Below are positions 48,701 through 60,700 of a stretch of 64,000 bases of DNA, one piece after another. Every line of letters starts with the position of its first letter. The first letter of the stretch is position 1. The position numbers and the translations under genes are program-made. The DNA comes from Cheilinus undulatus. Taxonomy: Eukaryota; Chordata; Actinopteri; Labriformes; Labridae. Below the pieces are notes generated by a model. It made no database searches. It saw nothing but the letters and a program-made list of their open reading frames with translations, and was not told where the DNA came from. The DNA is taken from NCBI RefSeq assembly GCF_018320785.1, contig NC_054881.1:14694275-14758274 (forward strand), in the 5' to 3' direction.

Positions 48701-51700
48701 AGATTTGCAGATATTTACTAAAACCATGATAAAGCAGTTACTAAGTAGTTTATACAAAGGTCTTTTGATAAGAAAAGCATACATAGGCCTTTTTTTAAGG
48801 TTTTATCAGTGAAACAATTAAAATCTGTGTTGATTTTTGGCGTCAGTGTGCCACGTTTTTTCTCTCTTGAGTCCTAGGGGTGCTCCGCTTTTCTTAGGTG
48901 CATGTAGGGGGGGAGGGGCTCCAAGAAAAAAATGGTTGGGAAACACTACCCTATCTCTTTTCTGTTTTGCAATTTCTGCAGAATAATCAACTGCTGCTTG
49001 AAGTTATTAATTCTAACCCTGACGCAACACCCTCGGTTCAGCTGCTATCATTTCCTTTACACAAACAGGCAGAGAACGAGGCAGGACTGGAATTGAAATT
49101 ACACTGACGACTAGCGCTATGTACCTGTAGTGCTCACAACAGTGTAGGTCACAATAGCAAAGCTGCAGGGTCGATTCAACGCAGTAGTATAAACCAGGCT
49201 TAAGGCAGTGTGTTTCTAAGTGAGACATGAAATAAATGATCTAAAGAAAGCTCATCAGAGCCTACCCAATAATTCAAAGACCACATTTTTCCAAGATAGT
49301 GCCGAGATGTGCCTAAAACTTCAATATTTAAAAATAAGGCAAAACTCAGACAATGCATGGTCTAATGACTAATTCAATTTAAAAAACTACTTTTGTTTAG
49401 GCCTTATAGATCTCATTTTTCACAAAACATCTATTTCTGTTGATCCCTTTGCAGATTTATGAAAGTTATAGGGGAAACCTAGGTGCCTGAAATCTTATTT
49501 GTATTTTTTTCCAGCAGTAAGTAAACTTTTTAATACAAAAAATAAATGCTTCGTGATTTTTTATCTGCCCAGTAGAAAAGCTTACATGACGTTGTGACAG
49601 CGTGAAAGAACTTGATTAATTTCTCTGCTCTTTGAGCAGTGTTGAAGCTTTATCTCCACATATGCGGGATGTCTTTTTCATATTTGCACAAAATTTGTGA
49701 AAATTTTCTCCAAATGTAAGGCATCAGCTGCATGTGTGAACATAAACACCTGGGCATTTCCCGTCAGCCCCCTAAGTAAAATTTCAAAGTGGATTTGGAG
49801 TAAGTCCACCTGTGATTGCAGCACAAGATAGTTCAGGAAAATTCACTGCAAGCAAGCAGTTTTTCCTGAAAATCATCAGCTGTGTTTACACCTCAACTAA
49901 CAGTTCACATAGAAATTTTATGAGGGTGCTGCAAAAAAAATTATCTGTTTGCACTCACACAGGCAGCTGATCCTGACAATTTGAGGACATCTCTAGTAGT
50001 TCTGAGCCTTTTTGCTAAACAGGTTGAAACTGACAAAAAATACATGAAGCCTGACAACTAAGGTGTAGGAAGAAGCAGCTTAAGCTTGACGGTGTACTTA
50101 AACTGCTGAAATCCACTTGTCATCATCATTGATATTCTATTCAAAATAAAAACAAAAAAAGCACATTGAAGACCAACTGAAAACACCACAGAATGACAAA
50201 AAGGGGGAGTTAGGGGAGGGAGGAGTGAGGGGTGGGTGGTGGCAGGAGACGAGGGAGGGTGAGGTGAGGGATGGCTGTGTGAGGTGACTGAGATGAGTCT
50301 GGCTTACGAAGCGAGAGTGGCAGTGAGGGGTGAGCTGGCATCACCAAAGTCATTTCCCAGGCTGATACACGACAACAAAGACGACAGAGATAAGAGAGAA
50401 ACACACCGAGAACACTCGCCCACGTTGGGACAAATAAAGCCATTGTCTCAACGCGACAATCTAAAACAAGAGGGCATCTTTCCTGCACAGACGAAACCTT
50501 TCATAAGATCAGACATTTTCCTCTAATACCCCACTTACTTTCAGTCTTTTTATAAACCTGGTAATGCTCAGCATGACTGAAGGAGAAAAGAAAGTCTGGA
50601 CCAATTTCCAAATGAGCAGCGGGTGAATAAACAAATCAAATCTTCAGCTTTCATGCAGAATATTTTGTTGAACCTTTTCAAACTAGGCATGTAATTTGCA
50701 GTGGAAAGCAGAAGCTCATGACTTCATTCCTGCGTTTTATTTTCAGCTTGGCTTATTAGCTTTCCAAACAAGGGGCCGATGAGGAGGAGGGTTTCTGGAT
50801 GGAAGTAGCCGGGTTGGGGTTGGTTTGAGTATGAGATGAACATGTAAACACGATATACTCACTGAGAAAGAGTCTCACAACACAATATTTCCTACTTTCC
50901 CAACAGGAGATAATTGATTCAAAGGTCAGGTCAAATTCCACAGTTTTTTTTTTTTGGTTTTTCTTTTTTCAAACAATTCCACTCATGCAAGCCTTAACTT
51001 TGTAAATATTTTCTTATAATAAACTGAAACCAGAAATCAGAGCGAGTACAGAAGAAAGAGGTAACAAGCATAGAAACTGAAGCTCTTTGAGAAAAAGGAA
51101 ACAAATACAGCCTTCACAACTATTTTTGCAAATTTCTAGGGGTGTAAAAATTAACCAATCCGGTTTGGGAACTAATCTTCACATCAAAATTCTGAGTGCA
51201 TAATTTGCAGAGAACCTTGATCATTTTTCAGTTTTGGAGGAGTTTTTAAGTTGACCCCTCTCCTTCTCGAAAGAGTCAGCATTTGAAAAAGAAGGCTTGC
51301 TATGAGTAAGTTGTGAGTGAGTTTCTAAAATCACAAATGTGATTAACAGTTCACCTGAGAATCAAGTCATAGTCATGTGGACTGAACGTCTGCCTGTACA
51401 AGGGTAGCAAGCTAATTCTCACCTGTTGAAACAGCAAGTTCCGTTAAGATGCTCGCCATAAACTGTATATTAAGATGGACCTAGCAACTGCTGCCTCAGA
51501 GTGAAGCCTGAATATTCAGAGCTCCCCCTGCTGACTGACTGCAGGGAAAACCATAAACCCAGTCCCTCCTTCTCCATGTTTACAGATGGGACTAGGGTAA
51601 AACTTCAATTAAAATACACACCAAAGAGATTTTCTTTCAGATCAAGTTTGATCAGGGCTGCCAAGATAAATCATTTTAATCAATAATAATTAAGGTCCAC

Positions 51701-54700
51701 AATTAGTGCACAATTTTTTCAAATCACAAATGATAAAATGATTTATTGCCCCTTCCAATAATTTTGGTTAAACCAGCTACAGTGACGTAAAACAAGTCCA
51801 CCACTGCTCCTCATTTAATCTAAAAAAAAATAACATAAAATCTCAGACAACTCAGTGGATAAGTCAGGAGTCATCTAGACTTTTTGATTTCAAAAATGTA
51901 CCTTTAAAGTGTTCCCTTAATTCCTTTTCATTCCATGACAAGTTCCTTTTTCCATGGTTAAGTTGAAGAGCGTAAAAAAATCAAAAACGACAAAAAGAAA
52001 TGTCCTGAATCCAACTTGACTCGACAAGCTGAACCGCAAGTGACTGCATCAGATGGCTTGATTCAAGCTGCAATGGCTCGGTTCAGACTGCTAACAACAT
52101 TGCCAGCGGCTTTCTAAAGCCAAAAATCTTTGGTCTGAACTTGGCTTTATGTCTCATGGGAAATATTTCAGGGCTTGTTGCAGGGATATTGCACCATCTT
52201 AGTTTATCCAGTAAAACTGAGGGACATGATACTAAACCAACAGCATTTCATTTAGCTGGATATCAATTTTAGATGAAGATGCTAGAACTGTTTACAGGAG
52301 CGAGTGGCAATCTTGAACGTCGCTCAGACTGTCACTGTGTTTTCCTTCTCTCTGTTTCATATTAACACGTTAGCTTTAATAGGGCCTTCTGGGGGACTTA
52401 AATGTTTTATTTCAGTGTATGCAGGAATTGCTTTTTGTATTGAAACCAATAGTCAATCACATCCTCTTGTAAAGGAGATTCACACCCCTACAAATTTTCT
52501 TTGCACTGAAACCATTATCTCTTATTTTAATTTCTACATCTGTTTATGTCATTAAATATCTTCAGACAGAGACATGCCACCTCCATCTTTTAGCAGGCAG
52601 AGTAAATAAATAAACAAAAATACTTCCAGAGCAGCCCACGAAGCAAACTCAAACCCAACCGCTTTTTTGCTTTTTTACACCCTTTTATCCGAATCGTGTT
52701 TGAGCGACTCAGTTAACAAAACTAACTCCAAGATGCAAAGATAAAGAGGGTGTGTATTACAGGTACAGGTGAGCGACACCGTGTCTTCCTGCATCCACCT
52801 GCCCACTTGAAGACTCATGCCACACCCCTGCTGCTCGCTCCTCTGGGAAAAACATCAACACCAACAATGCATTTCACTACTACACATGCAGTGGGGCATG
52901 CTGGGAGGCAGCTGGCCCGGCATCGTGAAGCAGTAGGAGACCAGAGAGAGAATAAGAGCAAAGTGAGTCAGCAGAATAATTACAGCTGTGAAAGAATGTA
53001 ATTAACAGGAGGGTGAGGGAGAAAGGAGGGTGAATGAGGCAGCTTAAATCACAGAAAGAAGCCTTAAAGTTTCCTAAAAGTAGGATTAAACTCCCTCCTT
53101 CTTTAGCAAAGCAGTTCATCTAAGAATGATTGGGCTATTCTTTTAGTGTCCCCAGAGCCTCAGGATGCCGACCAGCCACCCGTTTACACCAACAAGGTAG
53201 CTGTAAAATCTATACTAGAACAGTAAGGTAGGCACAGACCAAGCAGTTGGTTATACAGCTTGGCACGCAGACACCAGACGAGAGAGACTGCAGCAAGGGT
53301 TTGACGTGATCGTGTGTTATGTTCGTCCACACCTTAGGCTTCGACTTGGGGCTGCTGCCGTCGGGCCCGTCCTCGTAGGGCTCGTCGGGCCGGCCGCCGG
53401 CATTGAGCAGGCGGGTCTTGTCGCGCTGGCCGCGCTGGAAGCTGTGTTTCAGCGGGGAGCGAGCACCTGAGTCGCTGTCCTCGCCGTATGAGTAACCACC
53501 GTGGGCGGAGGAAGCGATCTCTGCGTCACTGTACTTTTTACCTTTGTCTCGCAATGCCGGGCAGCGGTAAGGGTAGCCCGTTCTGTAGCCCTGGGAAACA
53601 TAGAGACAAACAACAACAGCAGTAAGCAAAGGGTTAATACAGAAACAGATATATTTTTAAGTGGAAACTTTGGTAGTATGACATTTTAAAGAAAAAAAAA
53701 ACAACTTAAATTACAGTATTGTAGAATGTATCTGTATTTTTCTTTTATGCATATTTATTACACTTAAATGTTTCAAATCAAATAACTTTTACTATTAGGC
53801 AATGATAACCAGAGTAAACACTACGTGCTGGTTTGATTTCATTTATTGAGGGGAAAAAGCCATCCAAACCTACCTGGCCCTATGTGAAAAGGTAATTGCC
53901 CCCTATACCTAATACCACCCTTGGATGGCAAAAACTGCAACCAAGCGTTTGTGATAATGGGCAATAAGTCTGTCATATCACTGTAGAGGAATTTTGGCCA
54001 ACTCTTCTTTGGAATGGTTTTAATTCAGCCACGTTGGAGGGTTTTCAAGCATGAACAGCCTGTTTACAGGCATCTCAATCAGATTTAAGTTCAGACTTTG
54101 ACTTGGCCACTCCAAACCCTACATACTGTCTTTTTTAAGAAATTCAGAGGTGGACTTGCTGGTATGTTTCTGGATCATTGTCCTTCTTTATCACCAAAGT
54201 GCACCTGAGCTTGAGGTCACAAACTAATGGCCAGACATTCTGCTTCAGTATTTTCACTTAGAGAGGAGAACTCATGGTTCCATCAATCACAACAAGTCGT
54301 CCAGGCCTTAAAGCAGCAAAGCAGCTCCAGACTCCAGATGTAACAGGATGCACACCTTCCAAAAAGTTCAACTTTTGTCTTGTCAGTCCACAATTTGGCA
54401 ATATTTTGCCAAAAGTCGTGGTGATCATCAAGATGTTTTTGGTAAATGTGAGGTGAGCCTTTCTGTTCGTTCTGGTCAACAGTGGTTTTGGCCTCGGAAC
54501 TATTGATGCAATTTTTGCCTAGTCTCTTTCTTATTGCTGATTCATGAACACTGACCTTAACTGAGACATGAGAGACCTGCAGGTCTTTAGATGATGTTCT
54601 GGGTTCTTTTGGGACTTCCTGGATGAGTCATCGATGCACTCTTGAATTAATTTTGGTAGTCTGGCCACTCCTGGAAAGGCTCACCACTGTCCTAAGTTTC

Positions 54701-57700
54701 CCCCTTTGTGGATAATGGCTCTCACTGTGGTTTGCTGGAGTCCCAAAGTCTTAGAAATGGCTTTGTAACCCTTTCCAGGCCGACAGATGTCAATGACTTT
54801 GTTTCTCATCTGTTCTTGAATTTCTTTAGATGACAGCATGCTGCGCTGATTTTTGAGATCTTTTAGCCAACTTCTCTTTGTCTGACAAGTTCTATTTAGG
54901 GGATTTCTGGATTAAGCAGGTCTGGCAGTAATCAGGGCTGGATGTGGTTAGAGAACTGAACTCATCATTCAATGATTTATTTCACTGATTTAACAAGGGA
55001 GGTGTTACTTTTCCACATAGGGCCATGTAGGTTTGGGTGCTTTTTCCCATAACAAATTTAATCTTTTAAATATCATTCAAATATAACGTTTATTTGTACT
55101 TGGGTTATATTTGTATAATATTAAAATTTGTTTGACAAATATGCAAAAAATAAGAAACTTACCAAGGGAGGAAATACTTTTTCACAACACTGTAGACAGT
55201 AAAAAAAACTCCATTTTCTTATTTCTGATATGTAGGAATACTTCAAATTTTTTTTTGTTCACCCGCTTTCCAAAACAATGTAAAACACAGCAGCCAAAAG
55301 CACTAGGGATCATTATTTCAATTATTTTAAAAGGGCTTTTAATGTTGATGCATTAATGAATGTGATGAATCCAGACAACATAGCTTGTTGGTTATTTTTG
55401 GAAAAAAATCAACCATATGACTTTAACATGGATACACAAATTTAAAAAATTCTAGAAAAGTTCCAACGTAGTTGTCTCAGTGGTCCGTGTTTACATCTGT
55501 AAAGTTGTAAAATAGGCACACATGGACGTGGAGTGGAAAGCAGCCTGCTTAATGCTTTATTTGCACTTCTATGTGGCATATTTTAAGTATTTAAAATCAT
55601 GGTAGAGTCTGATTAACCACAGTATCTAATGTGTTTGATATTAACATTTTAATACATTTACTTTAACCAGCATTTTAGTTATTAAACACAAACTTTGACT
55701 TGCACACTATCTAGTTTTCTTCTTATATTTCAGCTTCTACTTCAAGCTGGGTTTTTTTAATCTTCTTTTGGCTTTAAATGCCTTGTTTTAAACCTTTTAG
55801 ACGCTCTCTTTTGTGATGATGAGCCTGATGACTCATGAAAACTTTGGCTGTTGAAATGTGCTTCTTAAATAAACTTGCCTTTCTAAAAACAGATTTTTTT
55901 CATTTCTAATGTCGTCCCACTCCCTAGCAAAAGCATCAGTTAATTTTCCCTCATATCTTTCTTCTCACCAGGTTGTCAAGCATTCTCATGAGAGCCTCAA
56001 ACTCCTGCTCCCCGACTTGCCACTTTGGATGTGTGGCTGAGCCGTCCCCAGCCGGCTCTGGCACCCGCGGGCGCGCCTTGTATTTCCCCGGGTCCAGCAT
56101 CACCAGATTGTCGGGCCCTCCAGCGCTGGCCAGTGTTCGCACCTGGAAGAAATTTTGGGGGGTAGGCAGAGACAGACAAAGCACAGACAGGATCCAGGAT
56201 ACAGAAAAGAAACAGAAAATGTGGACATGAAGACATTCACACGCAGCAAACATCCAACATAACACAGAGACCCACACATTAACATGAAGAAAGATGAACA
56301 GATATAAAAATGTGGAGACACAAGAAGACAAGGACATTAGTTATGAGAAATGCAGACAAACGTATGGGGCCAAAAACAGCCAAAAATAAAAAAGTGTGAT
56401 TCAGTACGGGGTTAAAGTTAGAGTGATAGTTCTTAAGCTTTTTGATTTAATTGATTTAAATTGTCTTGGCATGAAATTTCAGTTGAAAACATTTTTCACC
56501 TACCTGGATTTCACAGGCAGTAACAAGATTGTGGATGTAATAAAAAGCTTCTTCCACTGTTTCTCCAACAGACACCAAACCGTGGTTTCTGAGGATGAGC
56601 ACCTAGAAAAGACAAAGCAATAACACAACTGTTCATACAATCGTAAAAACCACTTGTAACTTTTTTGAAACTTTTAATATCTTCCTATTTTTGAGACATC
56701 TCAGACTGTCAGATCATCTTTTTTTAAATGAAACCTTTTTGAATTGACTGCAGTGACAATCTGCTTTCCTTTAAAGCACACATTACGTCTGCCGTTGATA
56801 AAGTTGATTTCAGTTGATTATCGCTCCATCAACTGTTTCACATTTCAGAAGAGAAAGATACATTTGTTTTATTTCTACTGCCAATTCCTCTCTATGTGAT
56901 TTACAGAAAGCCTCACCAGATTTTTACCAAGATGTTCCGATCAAACTTATCAGTGCTCTATGTAGGGCTGAAATGCTACACAAAAATTTGGGTTTGGTGC
57001 AAGTCATGATTCAGCATAATCTCAGTACAGAGAGAAACAACACATTCATTAAATTTCTGTTTTGTGTTGGAGCCCCTTGAAAATGAAATGATTCATCTTA
57101 AGTGGCAATTCAACATTAAGTCACTAATTTTGTTATTGTCAATTAAAAAAAACTCACCATACCACTGTGGCATGGAGAGTTGCAGGTTTAAAAATGTTAA
57201 TATCTAGGTAAATAAAAATAATTTCTTTTGCCTTTATTCAACAAATCCATCTTACTCACACACTGTTGTCTATGTTCTGATCTCATAAGTAGCAAAAACC
57301 ATACACCTTTCCCACTTCCAGCTCATCTAGGTACATTTCACCTAAGTGCACAACTACTGACTATCAAAATAAAAGCATGAATAACTACTCAAATAACCAA
57401 GAATAGCACAAACATCATCAAACTTTGTCCTCTAGTTTTCCTCAAGCAAAATAACTACAAAAAATGGCTTGATGTTAAATGATGAAATCACACAGTAAAA
57501 TGTGAATCATTCCAGAATTGAAATCCTGAAGCAACGCTTCTTTCGTCTATTAAAGATGGGGTGTTCTTACCTTGCTGTTTGCCCCGAGGTTCTTCTGTAT
57601 GAGCGTTCTTTCTTCATTATCCACCAGAATACCGTGATAGTCGTGATAGGAGACCTCCCCAAGCGACAGAGCCTCAGGGGAGATCGGCAACAGGCCGCAT

Positions 57701-60700
57701 TTCATGGCCGACACCTGCGGCCAAACAAACACAGACCACATGGCATGTGACACAAGACTGGGACTAGTCCGTGTTTGTATTTGTTTACACCTTTGAGTCT
57801 CTTACCGCAGCCCCTGCAGGTGTGTGTATATGTACAATACATTTCACGTCAGGCCGTGCGGCGTAGATGGCTGAGTGCAGAGTGAAGCCGGCCTGGTTGA
57901 CTCCAAGATTAGTGCTGCCCCGGTCCACAATCTCACCCTGAAGGTTGATCTTCACCTAGAGAGCCGGGAAGACGACAAAGGTTTAATTAAACACAAGAAC
58001 TTGTAAATAAAAATGAAATGTTTTCCCTCTCTGACTGAAAGCAGCTGCAGTTTTGATAGGCACAAGCACAGATTCTCACCAGGCTGGAAGCAGTGACTTC
58101 ACTGTACAGGAGCCCAAAGGGGACAATTAAGAAGCGCTCCTCGTCTGAGTTCACCCTGACCTAAAACAAAAACAAGAAGACAGTTTCATTACTTAACAGT
58201 GTCACATGACAATCAGCTCCAACGGAGTCATACCAATAAATAATATATCTCTGACGGGTTCAAAATTGTTTCTCTATAGTTCAACTTATTTGAAAACACT
58301 TTCACAAAAATACTGCTGGCATTCTTAAACAAATTTACTACTCACAAAGCAATGCAAACATTTAATTTTGTAGCTCGCACAGCCCTCTGAGCTGTTTGGT
58401 TTGAGTTTTTGGAGACTTGCTCTGTTTGAGTGCAGGGATTCTTACAGGCTGACACGGTCAGATCACCCTGAGGACAAAGCAGAGAAAACTTTGCCCCAAC
58501 AAAACCCTCCCAGGCTTTGTCTGAGACACTCCACTGTATGCTGCTGCATGGCTGAGCTCCTTTTGTTAGCTCATTATGTTTACATTTTGGTTCAGTGGCC
58601 CAATTAAGAGGAAGCCAAATGAACTATTAGCAGTTCCTGTTTGCAGTTCACCCAAGGATGCACGGATAATTATGTAAATGCTTAAGAAAAATAAAAAATG
58701 TGATGGATCTCTATAAAGTTTTGTACTTCCTGAGGCCATTGTTTTTCACCTCTATGGAGCAAAGAAGGGGCGCTTTGGATGCCATGCAAACAAAAAATCC
58801 TCTCCTGATCACACAAACTAATAAGACATACTAGCTCCAAACAAGACCTAGGTGATAAATCACCATTGTCAATTCACTGTATTTATGGAAAATACAGATT
58901 TTGAGAAATTTAAATGTAGATTTTCTCTTAAATTTCCTCTGCCTCTCCCTTTGGGCTTTGTCCAGTTGATTTCAAGCAAACTAGATGGAAACATCATCAG
59001 AATGGAAAACTTAAGGATCATTTGAGCACCTCTCTCTTTTTCTTACACACATTAACAGACATGTGAATTTGAGGGGGTGTGCAGCAAAGAGCAGAGATGA
59101 TTCTCTGACATTTCCTTCACAGGTTTAACTGGGCAGCATACATAGTATATCTGCTTAACATTTAAACATTTTTCATTTCTATCCACATGAGATTGCCTCC
59201 TGCAAATAATATAACATTGGAAAATATCTGTTTTTGTCTCTACTCCTCATGTAAGTGTTGTATAATTAAGCAGGAGGAAAAATCACTTGAAATCGTAAAT
59301 TGTGCTGAGAGAGAGATATTCTTCTGTATGGTGCTTGCTCTGTTGATCAACCACCGCAGCTTTCTCTCATTCTCTCCCCTAAGGGTCAAAAATATGACTT
59401 TATACTTGTTTTTCTTTCACAATTAGGTACTTTTCAATACAACAATGCACCCATCTCATTCAGCTTTGCTTATTGTCTTTCCTCATTGCCCAAATTCTTC
59501 TTTCCAACTTTGACAGAATGTCTTTAAGACTTAAACTTACCAATCAAATGATGGGTATATAAAAAGTCACAGTGAAGCTTCTATCTTTCATGAATAGCTT
59601 AAAGACAAACTGAGTTCACGAGGTGGGTTGAAACATGACGGAGGAAGCCTGTCTTACTGTGAGGTGGTTGTAGATGAGCTCAGACCAGCCAAACAGGTCA
59701 GCAAGCCGATAAAAGGCAGCCAGCTTGCAGCGGAGCAGCTTCTCGCCCTTGTCGTAGGAAATTGAGTCTGAACCACGCAGATCATTCACAGGAGTCACCA
59801 TACCCAAACCTGAGAGAGAAGGAGTGAGTCAGACAGATGAGAGTATAAGAAACATTGTAAAAACTTGTAATAAAATACTGACAGGAAGAAAAAGATACTT
59901 GCAGGGTAATAATTATGAGACATAGTGCTTCATTTTTAGAAAAAGCTTCCCTGTTCACTGAAGTAAAAACACATATTGATGTATTCAGCCCATAAAAATC
60001 ATAATGGCCTCTCTGTCAGGAGTTAACAACCACAGATGCTGCATTACTCATCGTGAGCGCAGACATATCACAGACGGGGTCAAAAAGTCACAATCACTTG
60101 TTCTGCTTACTCATGTTGAGCGCTGCCATGCCACCTTGTGGAGCAGCCGGGTACATGGAAGGCATGCTGGTGGTCATGAAGTCTGCGATCTGCTGCAGGG
60201 CCAGCAGGCTGGTAGGCGTCTTCCCCTTCTTCAGCTGATCCTGGATCATTGTCTCAAGCTCATCGCAGAACGCCTGCAGGTCAAATCAAGCAGATGCAAA
60301 GACAGTGTAAGGACATCCTTCCTGGACAGTTCACCTTTTTACCCACAACACATCTACAGGACTTTTATACTACTGTGTTCTGAAATGTAGAGCATAAATG
60401 AGCCTTAACAAACTGGATCCATCATGTGATGCTACGAGGCCTGCTGTATTCACACAAAAGTAAGGCCCATTCACATGTTTAACAGCTGGTCATTATACTG
60501 TGCATTCATCTACAGTAAATGTGATGTTTGCTGCTGGATCTGATGACATAAATGAACTTATTCAGTGTGTCTATAGCACTGACAGGGCTCTGTAGTATCA
60601 TGGAGACCCTCTTCCTCTGCTCCATCATGTTGAAGTCCTGCCGCAGGTCTGGGGCCATGTTTCTCTCCCTCTGATACTCTGGGCTGCTCTCATCCACCCG

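Larger units (their letters stand above)
47728..53332. other. add1: Long ADD1 intron with small hAT elements
   Basis: This 5.6-kb intron contains two hAT-type elements (48239-48510 and 48606-48948) and a G-rich tract (50203-50275). No further ADD1 exon is required: the flanking exons join in phase (SPKSKPK then [18 protein letters not shown]). Confidence 0.7.

Noticed and set aside
50284..50526. 80-residue open frame beside the G-rich tract
   Set aside because: Charged, low-complexity composition from purine-rich DNA; no start context, splice sites or homology recognised.
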